Source of the DNA: Kiritimatiellia bacterium
Lineage (GTDB): Bacteria > Verrucomicrobiota > Kiritimatiellia > PWTM01
Length of the DNA: 64,000 bases
NCBI GenBank assembly: GCA_026417735.1
Contig: JAOACR010000009.1
Location: 265,641-329,640 of the forward strand
Reading direction: 5' to 3'
How positions within the stretch are numbered: position 1 is the first letter of the stretch; every line of letters starts with the position of its first letter. The position numbers and the translations under genes are program-made. The notes under the pieces are model-generated. The model worked only from the letters and a program-made list of their open reading frames with translations, searched no databases and was not told where the DNA came from. Positions 53,266 through 61,314 of this stretch are shown piece after piece.

Positions 53266-54138
53266 ATGGCCCTGTTCGGCAAAAAAGCCCGCTACACGAG
53301 CGTGACGGTCCGCAAGCGCGACATCCCCGACGGCCTGTGGACCAAGTGTCCCAGCTGTGGCGAGATCGTCTACCGCAACGCGCTCGCGGAGGCGCTGCAG
53401 GTCTGCCCGAAATGCCAGTATCACTTCCCGATGTCGCGGGCGGAACGCATCGCGCTGCTGGCCGAACCGAACTCCTGGCGCGAGTGGGACGCGGACCTCC
53501 GCAGCGCAGACCCGCTGGAGTTCACCGGCACCGCCTCCTACCGCGAGAAGCTCGAGGAGAACATCCGCAAGACCGGCCATCTCGATGCGGTGAGCTGTGG
53601 AACCGCGCGAATCGGCCCGCACGAGGTCGGCCTCGGTGTGATGGATTTTGCGTTTCTGGGAGCGAGCATGGGGTCGGTGGTCGGCGAAAAGATCACCCGC
53701 CTGATCGAACGCTCCACCGCCGCACGGCGGGCGGTGGTGATCGTGTGCGCATCAGGCGGCGCGCGAATGTACGAGGGCATGCTCAGCCTGATGCAGATGG
53801 CGAAAACCAGCGCGGCCTGCGCGCGCCACCGCGACGCAGGGCTGCCCTACATCGCGGTGCTGACCAACCCGACGACCGCCGGTGTGATGGCAAGCTTCGC
53901 GACGCTCGGCGACGTGATCATCGCGGAGCCCGGAGCGCTGATCGGCTTCGCGGGTCCCCGCGTGATTCGCGAAACCACGCAGCAGGAGCTGCCCCCCGGC
54001 TTCCAGACCGCGGAGTTCCTCCTCGAGCACGGCCTGCTCGACGCGGTCGTGCACCGCCGCGACCTGAAGACGGTGCTGGTCCGTCTGCTCGATTACCTCT
54101 CTCCCGCGGGCGCCTCCGCCCCGCCGCCGGCACAATGA
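53266..54138 (+). CDS. accD: Acetyl-CoA carboxylase carboxyltransferase, beta subunit
   Basis: A 290-residue protein. The zinc ribbon is intact (Cys28, Cys31, Cys47, Cys50), then the crotonase-like body with 'IVCASGGARMYEGMLSLMQMAKTSAA' and 'VIAEPGALIGFAGPRVIRETTQQELP'. With AccA it transfers carboxyl from biotin to acetyl-CoA, the first step of fatty acid synthesis. The start ATG 53266 fits family length. The stop overlaps the folC start (ATGA), the common accD-folC pairing. Confidence 0.95.
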   Translation: MALFGKKARYTSVTVRKRDIPDGLWTKCPSCGEIVYRNALAEALQVCPKCQYHFPMSRAERIALLAEPNSWREWDADLRSADPLEFTGTASYREKLEENIRKTGHLDAVSCGTARIGPHEVGLGVMDFAFLGASMGSVVGEKITRLIERSTAARRAVVIVCASGGARMYEGMLSLMQMAKTSAACARHRDAGLPYIAVLTNPTTAGVMASFATLGDVIIAEPGALIGFAGPRVIRETTQQELPPGFQTAEFLLEHGLLDAVVHRRDLKTVLVRLLDYLSPAGASAPPPAQ

Positions 54139-55547
54139 GCGACCGCGGCGCCGCGGAACCCGCGGCCGGCGCCGCCCGCCTGCCAACGGCCGACGCGCTG
54201 GCGCGCCTCTACCGTCGTGCGACGTTCGGCATCCGGCCGGGCACCGAGCGCGTCGCCCGCATGCTCGACGAGCTCGGTGTCCAGCTGCGGCATCGCACAA
54301 CGCCGCCGCTCGCGTTCGCGCACGTCGCCGGCACGAACGGCAAGGGCTCGGTCTGCGCGATGATCGAGGCGCTCGCGCGGGAGCACGGCCGACGCACCGC
54401 TTTGTATACCTCACCGCACCTGGTGCGGTTCCACGAGCGCATCCGCGTGGACGGCCGACCCATCGGCGACGCGGCGCTCGCCACGCATATCCTGGAGGTG
54501 GAACAGCTCGCCGACCGCCTCTGGCCGGAGGCGCCCAGCGCACCGACCTTTTTCGAGGTCGCCACCGTCGTCGCGTTCCGCCACTTCGACCTCGTCGGCG
54601 CAGACGTGCGCGTGATCGAGGTTGGAATGGGCGGAGCGCTGGACGCAACCAACGTGTTGCGGCCCACCGTCGCGGTCATCACCGGCATCGATCTCGATCA
54701 CACTCGCCACCTCGGCGACACCCGCGCCCAAATCGCGCGGGAGAAGGCCGGCATCATTAAGCCCGGTACCCCCGTCGTCATCGGACCCTTGCCAGAGGAC
54801 GCCCGCGAGGTGGTGGAACGCACCGCCGCGGAGCGTGGCGCGCCGCTGTACGTCGCGACCGATCTTGTCCGCGGGCACCGGCTCGGCACTGGCCCGGACG
54901 GGCAGCTGGTCGAACTTCACGGCGTCAGCGGCGTTGAGCTGCGCGCCCGCCTGCCGTTGCTGGGCCCCCACCAGACGGACAATCTGGCGACGGCGATGGC
55001 AGCCTTCGAGCTACTGTTGCGCCGCATCGCGGAAGACGGCGGACCGCCGGACTGGCCCACCCGCCCCGACGCCGCCGCCGTCCGCCGTGCGATCGAGTCC
55101 GTCGTGTGGCCCGCACGGATGCAGCGATTGGAGACCGAGCCCGAAGTGTGGCTGGATGGCGCGCACAATCCTCAGGCGGCCAGAGTGCTCGCAACCACGC
55201 TCGCGGAGCTTGGTCCCCGGCCCACCGCGGTGGTCGCCGGCATGATGGCCGACAAGGACGCCGCGGGCTTTTTTCACGCGCTCGCGCCGCAGGTCGCATG
55301 CGCCTGGACGGTGCCGGTCGCCAACGAACGAGCGGCCGCACCCGCGGAGCTGGCGCGCGTCGCGGTCGCCTGCGGTATCTCCGCAGAACCCGCCGGCTCC
55401 CTCGAGGAGGCGATCGCCAGAGGCCGCGCCTGGGCGGCGGCTCGCAGCGGCCGCCTGTTGATCACCGGCTCTCTCTACCTCGCCGGCGAGGTGCTCGCCG
55501 CCCGCGGTGGCGAGCATCTCTTCGACCCCCCTCCCGCGCCGCGGTGA
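54135..55547 (+). CDS. folC: Folylpolyglutamate/dihydrofolate synthase
   Basis: A 470-residue Mur-ligase-superfamily enzyme. 'FAHVAGTNGKGSVCAMIEAL' is the P-loop, 'TSPHLVRFHERI' the omega loop, 'VIEVGMGGALDATNVL' and 'TGIDLDHTRHLGDT' the metal sites, and 'WLDGAHNPQAARVLATTL' the C-terminal domain signature. It adds glutamate to folates. The ATG overlaps accD and the stop overlaps the murG GTG. Confidence 0.94.
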   Translation: MSDRGAAEPAAGAARLPTADALARLYRRATFGIRPGTERVARMLDELGVQLRHRTTPPLAFAHVAGTNGKGSVCAMIEALAREHGRRTALYTSPHLVRFHERIRVDGRPIGDAALATHILEVEQLADRLWPEAPSAPTFFEVATVVAFRHFDLVGADVRVIEVGMGGALDATNVLRPTVAVITGIDLDHTRHLGDTRAQIAREKAGIIKPGTPVVIGPLPEDAREVVERTAAERGAPLYVATDLVRGHRLGTGPDGQLVELHGVSGVELRARLPLLGPHQTDNLATAMAAFELLLRRIAEDGGPPDWPTRPDAAAVRRAIESVVWPARMQRLETEPEVWLDGAHNPQAARVLATTLAELGPRPTAVVAGMMADKDAAGFFHALAPQVACAWTVPVANERAAAPAELARVAVACGISAEPAGSLEEAIARGRAWAAARSGRLLITGSLYLAGEVLAARGGEHLFDPPPAPR

Positions 55548-56653
55548 GCCTGCACATCCAAATCGCCTGTGGCGGCACCGGCGGACACATTTTCCCCGGC
55601 CTGGCGACCGCAGAGGTTCTGCGCGAACGCGGCCACGACGTCGCACTGTGGCTGGCCGGCAAGGACATCGAAGCGGCGGCCGTGGAGGGATGGACAGGAC
55701 CCGTGATGTCCGTCGCCGCAGACGGCTTTCCGCGACGCCTGCTCGACTGGCGCAGTCTTCGGGCCTCATGGCGGCTGCTGCTGGCGGTGCTGCGGTGCCG
55801 CCGCCGGATGAGGGACTCGCCGCCGGATGTCTTGCTGGGCATGGGCAGCTATGCGTGCGTTGCGCCCATCCGCGCCGCAGTCGCGCTCGGCCGGCCAGTC
55901 GTGCTGCACGAGGCCAACGTCATTCCCGGACGCGCGGTGATGTGGCTTTCCCGTATCGCCACCGCCGTGGCCGCCTCGTTCGAAGAAACCCGTTACCACC
56001 TTCGACGGCTCGAGATCACCGTCACCGGGCTGCCGCTGCGCCGCGACATCGTCCGCCGCGCGCTCGAGCTGCAGCGCCAGGCCCGGCCACCCGCTCCCTT
56101 CACCGTCCTGGTGATGGGCGGCAGCCGCGGCGCGCACCGGCTAAACGAGGTGATGGTCGCGGCAGTCCGCCGGCTCGGCCCCGCAGCGCGGACTATGCGA
56201 TTCCTCCATCTCACCGGCAGCGCGGACGAAGCCGCCGTCCGGACCGCCTACGACCGCATGGGGTTGGACCACCAGACTCGGGCGTTCACGCTGGACATGG
56301 CCGCGATGTATGCGGCCGCCGATCTGGCGATCTGCCGCGCCGGCGCGACCACCTGCGCGGAGCTTGCGCTCTTCGGCACGCCCGCCCTGCTGGTGCCGTA
56401 TCCCTACGCGGCGCGAAACCATCAGCTGGCGAACGCGCGCGCGTTCGCTCGCCACAACGGCGTGCATGTGGTCGAGGAACGCGACCTCGAAAGCGGCTGG
56501 CTCGCCGACTATATCGCCGGCATGGCCCGCGCTCCGGAACGGCTCGACCGCATGCGGGCCGCGATGCGTCGGCTTGCCCGCGCGGACGCCGCCGAGCGCC
56601 TCGCAGACCTCGTGGAGGCGGTCGCCCACCATGAGCGCGGCCACCCCGATTGA
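55544..56653 (+). CDS. murG: UDP-GlcNAc:lipid-pyrophosphate GlcNAc transferase
   Basis: A 369-residue GT-B enzyme that begins with GTG overlapping the folC stop (GTGA). The N-terminal glycine loop 'CGGTGGHIFPGLATAE', 'GMGSYACVAPIRAAVALGRPVVLHEANVIPG', and the C-terminal 'VMGGSRGAHRLNEV' and 'CRAGATTCAELALFGTPALLVPYPYAARNHQ' are all typical. It turns lipid I into lipid II on the inner face of the membrane. It overlaps murC by 23 bases. Confidence 0.94.
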   Translation: MSLHIQIACGGTGGHIFPGLATAEVLRERGHDVALWLAGKDIEAAAVEGWTGPVMSVAADGFPRRLLDWRSLRASWRLLLAVLRCRRRMRDSPPDVLLGMGSYACVAPIRAAVALGRPVVLHEANVIPGRAVMWLSRIATAVAASFEETRYHLRRLEITVTGLPLRRDIVRRALELQRQARPPAPFTVLVMGGSRGAHRLNEVMVAAVRRLGPAARTMRFLHLTGSADEAAVRTAYDRMGLDHQTRAFTLDMAAMYAAADLAICRAGATTCAELALFGTPALLVPYPYAARNHQLANARAFARHNGVHVVEERDLESGWLADYIAGMARAPERLDRMRAAMRRLARADAAERLADLVEAVAHHERGHPD

Positions 56654-58046
56654 GACGGCACTCGCCCGGCTTGAGGCCGGCGGCCGCGTTCACCTGATGG
56701 GTATCGGCGGTGTGGGCGTCGCCGGTCTCGCCCACCTTCTCGCCGCCCAGGGCTTCTCGGTGTCGGGGTGCGATCCGGCGGCGACCCGACTCCCCCGCGC
56801 GCTGGCCGCCGCCGGCATCTCCGTGGCGGCCGGCCACGCCCCCGCCCACCTGCAGCCGCCGCCTGACTGGCTCATCCGGTCCGCCGCGGTCCCCCCCCAT
56901 CACCCGGAAATCGCCGAAGCGCACCGTCTCGGGATTCCCGTGTCGCGGCGTGGCGAGGCGCTCGCCGCACTGACCTACCGCGCCCGCGGACTTGCAGTTG
57001 CCGGCACCCACGGCAAGACGACCACCACCGCCATGCTCGTCCAGATCTTCCACGCCGCCGGCGTGGCTCCGTCCTTCGCGATCGGTGGCGAAGTGGAGGC
57101 ACTCGGCGGCGTCGCGGGCGGCGGTCAGTCTGACTGGCTGATCGTGGAAGCCGACGAAAGCGACGGCACGCTCGCGTTCTACTCGCCCGCCATCGCGGTC
57201 GTCACCAACGTGGACCTCGACCATCTCGAACATTTCCGCGACCTCGCCGAGTTCCGCGGCGTCTTCGAGAGGTTTGTGCGTCAGACCCGCGAGGTCGCCT
57301 GCCTTTGTGCCGACGACCCCGGTGCCGCCGCGCTGGCCGCTATCGCGCCCCGCCGAGTGCTCTACGGGCTCGACGACCGTGCCGACGTCCGCGCCGGTCA
57401 CCGCAAAGCCGGCGGTGGACGACAACGCGCTGGGATATCGATCGGCGGTCGATTTGAAGGCGAACTGGAACTGCCCGTCCCCGGTGTGCACAACCTGCGG
57501 AACGCGCTCGGCGCGATCGCAGCCGCCACGGCCGCGGGAGTGCCGCCTGCGACCTCGTTGATGGCGCTCGCCCGGTTCCGGCCGGCGCGCCGGCGCATGG
57601 ACGTGCGCGTCGAACGGCCGGATTTGTTGGTCGTTTCCGACTACGCCCACCATCCGGCCGAAATCCGCGCGCTGCTGGAAGCGGTCCGAGAAACGTGGCC
57701 CGCTCGGCCGCTCCTGGTCGCATTCCAGCCGCATCGTTACACGCGCACTCTGGCGCTGCGCAACGAGTTTCCTCCCGCGTTCCGCGCGGTCGAACGGTTG
57801 TGGCTGGCGCCGGTCTATGCGGCCTCGGAGCCGGTTCTAGCCGGCGGTACCGCGGAAGACCTGCAGGCCGAGTTTTTCCGGCAGGGCCGTACCGACGTCC
57901 GTCTGGCCAACAGCCTGGACGACCTGTGGGCGGCGCTCGAGCGCGAGCGGCGGCCCGGCGATCTGGTCCTGTTCGTCGGCGCTGGCGATATCGAGGAACT
58001 GGCCGACCGCGCGGCACGAGAGTGGGGCGGCGAGATGGCCCGATAG
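56631..58046 (+). CDS. murC: UDP-N-acetylmuramate-L-alanine ligase
   Basis: A 471-residue ligase with the N-terminal 'VHLMGIGGVGVAGLAHLLAAQGFSVSGCD', P-loop 'VAGTHGKTTTTAML', 'IVEADESDGTL', 'TNVDLDHLEHF' and C-terminal 'YAHHPAEIRALLEA' and 'FQPHRYTRT'. It attaches L-Ala to UDP-MurNAc. The cluster murG-murC is not followed by murB, ddl or ftsQ as in many bacteria; murB lies 15 kb upstream in another setting. Confidence 0.95.
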   Translation: MSAATPIETALARLEAGGRVHLMGIGGVGVAGLAHLLAAQGFSVSGCDPAATRLPRALAAAGISVAAGHAPAHLQPPPDWLIRSAAVPPHHPEIAEAHRLGIPVSRRGEALAALTYRARGLAVAGTHGKTTTTAMLVQIFHAAGVAPSFAIGGEVEALGGVAGGGQSDWLIVEADESDGTLAFYSPAIAVVTNVDLDHLEHFRDLAEFRGVFERFVRQTREVACLCADDPGAAALAAIAPRRVLYGLDDRADVRAGHRKAGGGRQRAGISIGGRFEGELELPVPGVHNLRNALGAIAAATAAGVPPATSLMALARFRPARRRMDVRVERPDLLVVSDYAHHPAEIRALLEAVRETWPARPLLVAFQPHRYTRTLALRNEFPPAFRAVERLWLAPVYAASEPVLAGGTAEDLQAEFFRQGRTDVRLANSLDDLWAALERERRPGDLVLFVGAGDIEELADRAAREWGGEMAR

Positions 58047-58076
58047 TCCGCCACCCGCGCGACACCGCCCTTCTGC

Positions 58077-58400
58077 TCAGCGGCGCGGCCCACAGAAGGG
58101 AAACGGCGGAAGCGGGCGCGAAAACGCGGGCGGCGCGCACGGCGGATACACCACCCAAACGGGCGGCCTCCCACAGAAACGGTCACCTGCCGCGACGCGG
58201 CCCGGCACCAGCACCCAGCCAGGTATGACGATCACCGGCCGCACAGGCACCTCCGCGCACCACGGCGCCATCACCGCCGGAGGTGGGTGACCGCGCCATT
58301 CCGAGCCGATCCGGAGCCGCACCACCACCCCGCCCGCATACGCGGAACCGCTCAGCACCCCCACCACGACAACCGCCAGCCACCATCGTGACCGCATCAT
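58077..58400 (-). CDS. Small secreted proline-rich protein
   Basis: A 107-residue protein from ATG 58400 with a strong AAGGAGG ribosome site. It has a clear signal peptide (residues 6-22, ending SAYAG), then a mature part rich in Pro, Val, Trp and Arg with four cysteines ('PWCAEVPVRPVIVIPGW', 'RFCGRPP', 'YPPCAPP', 'PFCGPRR'). The spacing suggests two possible disulfides. I do not recognise a family. The long N-terminal extension in frame was rejected because it passes the ribosome site. Confidence 0.55.
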   Translation of the reverse strand: MMRSRWWLAVVVVGVLSGSAYAGGVVVRLRIGSEWRGHPPPAVMAPWCAEVPVRPVIVIPGWVLVPGRVAAGDRFCGRPPVWVVYPPCAPPAFSRPLPPFPFCGPRR

Positions 58401-58500
58401 TCGACGGCCTCCTTCGGCGTCCGTACAACCCGCCAATTTGAAGGACGTCGTCCTTGCCCGATTATTCACACCATCCAACGCCGGAGCCTACCCCACCGCC

Positions 58501-59118
58501 TCACCTCGGCGACTGTCCCACAATCGCACCCCGGATCTGCACCTCGTCCGCGACCTGACGAAACTCCGGATCCTTTGTCATCCCAAACTCGGTCCGTCGC
58601 ACCGAAAACGCGGTGCGCAGCACGAGCAGATCACCCGTCGCTCCCTCCATCCGCTCGCCGAGACGGCCGGGCAGATGAGTGGCCACAATCTCGATCGTCA
58701 ACGGCCGCTCCACCCCGCGGCACCGGAACATCCCCTCCGCCCGAAGCCGCCAACGGTTCTCCCCCTCCGACACCGCCGATGCGATCTTCCGGATCTCAAA
58801 ACGCAGCGCCGGGTGTCGGTCCGCGTCAAACCAGTCCGCTCCCATCGCCACCCGTGTCATCGTCGGATTGACGAACCGCACCGAGCGGGTTTCAACTTCG
58901 ATGTACCCCGCAGTCTTCTCCGGCGCGCCTGGATCAAACTCGATTTCCCCGCTCACACCGCCGGCAAGACCCACGATCGGTTCCACCGCGGTATCGAGCA
59001 GAATGTGGAGACCGTTCACGCCCTTGGGGTCACGAAAGTCGTAGACCCTGGGCCCCGCAGCGACCGCCGTCGCAACGACGAGGCCAAGCACACCTACACG
59101 CATCCTTCTCGGGTTCAT
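58501..59118 (-). CDS. YceI-like lipocalin-fold periplasmic protein
   Basis: A 205-residue protein with AAGGAGAGG before the ATG and a signal peptide (residues 6-21). The mature part follows the YceI pattern of beta strands: 'VGLAGGVSGEIEFDP', 'RVAMGADWFDADRHPALRFEI', 'LRAEGMFRCRGVERPLTIEIVA' and 'TAFSVRRTEFGMTKDP'. YceI proteins bind isoprenoid chains such as quinone or carotenoid-like lipids in a barrel. A role in carrying a lipid here is plausible but unproven. A TTGACA at 59168-59173 on the minus strand may be its -35 box. Confidence 0.8.
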   Translation of the reverse strand: MNPRRMRVGVLGLVVATAVAAGPRVYDFRDPKGVNGLHILLDTAVEPIVGLAGGVSGEIEFDPGAPEKTAGYIEVETRSVRFVNPTMTRVAMGADWFDADRHPALRFEIRKIASAVSEGENRWRLRAEGMFRCRGVERPLTIEIVATHLPGRLGERMEGATGDLLVLRTAFSVRRTEFGMTKDPEFRQVADEVQIRGAIVGQSPR

Positions 59119-59275
59119 CGTTCCTCTCCTTTTCGCTCACCAAAGACCGTTCCCTCTCGCACGAGATTGTCAAGGGAGATGCCCGCAACCATCGCGCAGA
59201 CCTGGAGGGCAACGGTACTGGCATCGCAGGCGGATCTGTGGCAGATTCATCAGCGTCACCAAGGAGTCAGACGCG

Positions 59276-60262
59276 ATGACGCACCACCCCAGCCGTCGAG
59301 GATTCCTGAAAGCCTCCGTCGCCAGTGCGTTCGCAACGCCACTGGTCATCAGCGCCGAAGAGCGCCACCTGTTGGCGGCCCGGCCACCTTCCACGCCGCC
59401 CGCGACCAGAAACCTCCCGCAATGTCCGGTTGGGAAACTCGGCTCTACGACCGTGAGCCGTCTCATCTGCGGCGGCAATCTGATCAGCGGCTACGCGCAC
59501 AGCCGCGACCTGATCTACGTCTCACGACTGCTGAAGGCGTACTTCACCGATGAGAAGGTGATGGAAACCTGGGCGATCTGCGAACGGCATGGGATCAACA
59601 CGATGATCATGAACCCCTCCGATCGCCGCGCTCTGGAACTCTACCGCACCTATCGCCGCAACGGCGGCCGCATCCAGTACATCGCCCAGCTCGACGGCCA
59701 GCCGAACGGCATGGATCGGTGCATCGAAGAGGCGGTCGAGTCCGAGGCAATTGCAATGCTGCTGGTGGGCAACCTCGGCGACAAGTGGTCCCGCGAGGGA
59801 GAGGCCGGCATCGCGCAGATCCGGGACTTCGTCGCGAAAGTCCAGGCGCACGGCGTGCTGGCCGGTGTCGCCGGCCACGAAATTCGGACCGCAAAGGTCT
59901 GTGAGGCGGCCGGCATCGCGCCCGATTTCTATATGAAAACTCTCCATGGCAATCAGTATTTCTCCGCGCGACGGCCGGACCAGACCAAGGACGTGATCGA
60001 CAATTACGCGGTGGACAACTACTGGTGCAAAGACGCGGAGGAAACCATCGAGTTCATGGCTTCGGTGAAGCGCCCCTGGCTCGCGTACAAAGTGTTGGCT
60101 GCCGGCGCGATCCGACCGCGCGACGGCTTCCGTTACGCGTTCCAGAGCGGAGCGGATTTCTGCGTGGTCGGCATGTTCGATTTTCAAATCACGGAGGACG
60201 TCGTCGTCGCCAACGAGGTCCTCGCACAGCTTTCCGGGCGTACCCGGCCCTGGATCGCGTGA
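59276..60262 (+). CDS. Tat-exported aldo/keto-reductase-like TIM-barrel protein
   Basis: A 328-residue protein with AAGGAG before the ATG. The N-terminus carries a twin-arginine signal (SRRGFLKASVASAFA). The body begins 'LGSTTVSRLICGGNLISGY', as in aldo/keto reductases, and has barrel strands such as 'HGINTMIMNPSD', 'AIAMLLVGNLG' and 'RPWLAYKVLAAGAIRP'. Related Tat-exported proteins are frequent in planctomycete- and verrucomicrobia-like genomes and are of unknown substrate; the Tat route suggests a bound cofactor. The stop overlaps the GTG of the next gene. Confidence 0.75.
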   Translation: MTHHPSRRGFLKASVASAFATPLVISAEERHLLAARPPSTPPATRNLPQCPVGKLGSTTVSRLICGGNLISGYAHSRDLIYVSRLLKAYFTDEKVMETWAICERHGINTMIMNPSDRRALELYRTYRRNGGRIQYIAQLDGQPNGMDRCIEEAVESEAIAMLLVGNLGDKWSREGEAGIAQIRDFVAKVQAHGVLAGVAGHEIRTAKVCEAAGIAPDFYMKTLHGNQYFSARRPDQTKDVIDNYAVDNYWCKDAEETIEFMASVKRPWLAYKVLAAGAIRPRDGFRYAFQSGADFCVVGMFDFQITEDVVVANEVLAQLSGRTRPWIA

Positions 60263-61191
60263 GCCGGCCGGCGCGTCGTTCTCCGTTCCGGCTGCTTGCG
60301 AGCGTGGGGTTATGTGCGCTCACAGTCGGAGCGACGGAACCACCTCCTCCACGGGCGCTGGCGTGGATCGCGCGAAAAGGGGACGCCGTGCTGCACCTCA
60401 TCGGCACGGTGCACGCCGGCGAGGCCGCCTCGCCATGGCCCGACGAAGTCGAGTGGTGCTGGCGCGCGACGACCGCACTGGCGGTGGAGGCGAACATCTC
60501 CGACGAGGCCGCGATCCGGGCTCTGACTCGGCGCTACGGCTTCACCCAGGACCCGACTGCGACCTGGGGCGAACACTGGAACCCCGCGCTGCAGCAACGC
60601 CTGCGAAATGCGCTCGGCGAACTCCCTCCGGACGCGCATCACATGCGGCCGTGGCTGGTCGCTCAGTCGCTCGTGGTCGCCCATCTGGTTCGCGAGGGGT
60701 TCCATCCCGACCAGGGGCTTGACGCGCGACTGATCCGTCGCGCGTACAACGAACGGCGGCCGATCATCGAGCTCGAAGGCGTAGAACGTCAGCTTCGAAT
60801 TTTTGCGGACGCACCGCCCGACATCCAGATCGCGATGCTCATCGAGGCGCTCGAGGATATCGAGTCCGGCGAGGCCGCGCGCGAAATCCGCCGGATTGTG
60901 ACCGCCTGCAACACCGGCGATCTCGCCGCGCTGGAAACGCTCTTCCACGAGCTGTCGCGGCGCAACCGGGCGGCGGACCGCTATCTCTTCCGCCGGCTGT
61001 TCGCAGAGCGGCATCCCGAAATGATCCGCGCGATCGAACGGGCGGCGGAAGGTGGCGAGCGCCCTCTGATTGCAGTGGGTGCGCTGCACTTTGTGGGGCC
61101 CGACGGGTTGCCCGCAATGCTCGGGCAGCGAGGGTGGCGCGTCGAACGTCTCTCCGCGCCACGCGTCCCCGTGTCTTCCTCCGCCCCCTAA
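60259..61191 (+). CDS. TraB/GumN-family protein (TIKI-like fold)
   Basis: A 310-residue protein starting with GTG in a GTGA overlap. A signal-like hydrophobic segment (about residues 9-22) precedes the TraB domain: 'LHLIGTVHAGEAASPWP' (first motif with His), 'TTALAVEANIS', 'GLDARLIRRAYNERRPIIELEGVERQLRIF', and 'LIAVGALHFVGPDGLPAMLGQRGWRVERL' at the end, with the second conserved His. Members of this family are erythromycin-esterase/TIKI-like metalloproteases or are uncharacterised. It is probably periplasmic or membrane-anchored. Confidence 0.85.
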   Translation: MSRPARRSPFRLLASVGLCALTVGATEPPPPRALAWIARKGDAVLHLIGTVHAGEAASPWPDEVEWCWRATTALAVEANISDEAAIRALTRRYGFTQDPTATWGEHWNPALQQRLRNALGELPPDAHHMRPWLVAQSLVVAHLVREGFHPDQGLDARLIRRAYNERRPIIELEGVERQLRIFADAPPDIQIAMLIEALEDIESGEAAREIRRIVTACNTGDLAALETLFHELSRRNRAADRYLFRRLFAERHPEMIRAIERAAEGGERPLIAVGALHFVGPDGLPAMLGQRGWRVERLSAPRVPVSSSAP

Positions 61192-61277
61192 GGGGGCACC
61201 CCGAAACAGCGTGAGGCATGGTGGGACCGAGCCGGCCCTCCCTTTCCCCCCTCGGCGCGCTCAGCCCACCTCGCCCA

Positions 61278-61307
61278 TTGCCCCTCACCGCTTCACCGTC
61301 CTAGGAT
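61278..61307 (+). promoter_or_regulatory. Promoter of the radical SAM gene (leaderless type)
   Basis: TTGCCC (61278-61283) and TAGGAT (61302-61307) are 18 bases apart. The -10 ends seven bases before GTG 61315; the in-frame ATG at 61306 falls inside the -10 box itself. Confidence 0.5.
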
Positions 61308-61314
61308 GGTGTTT

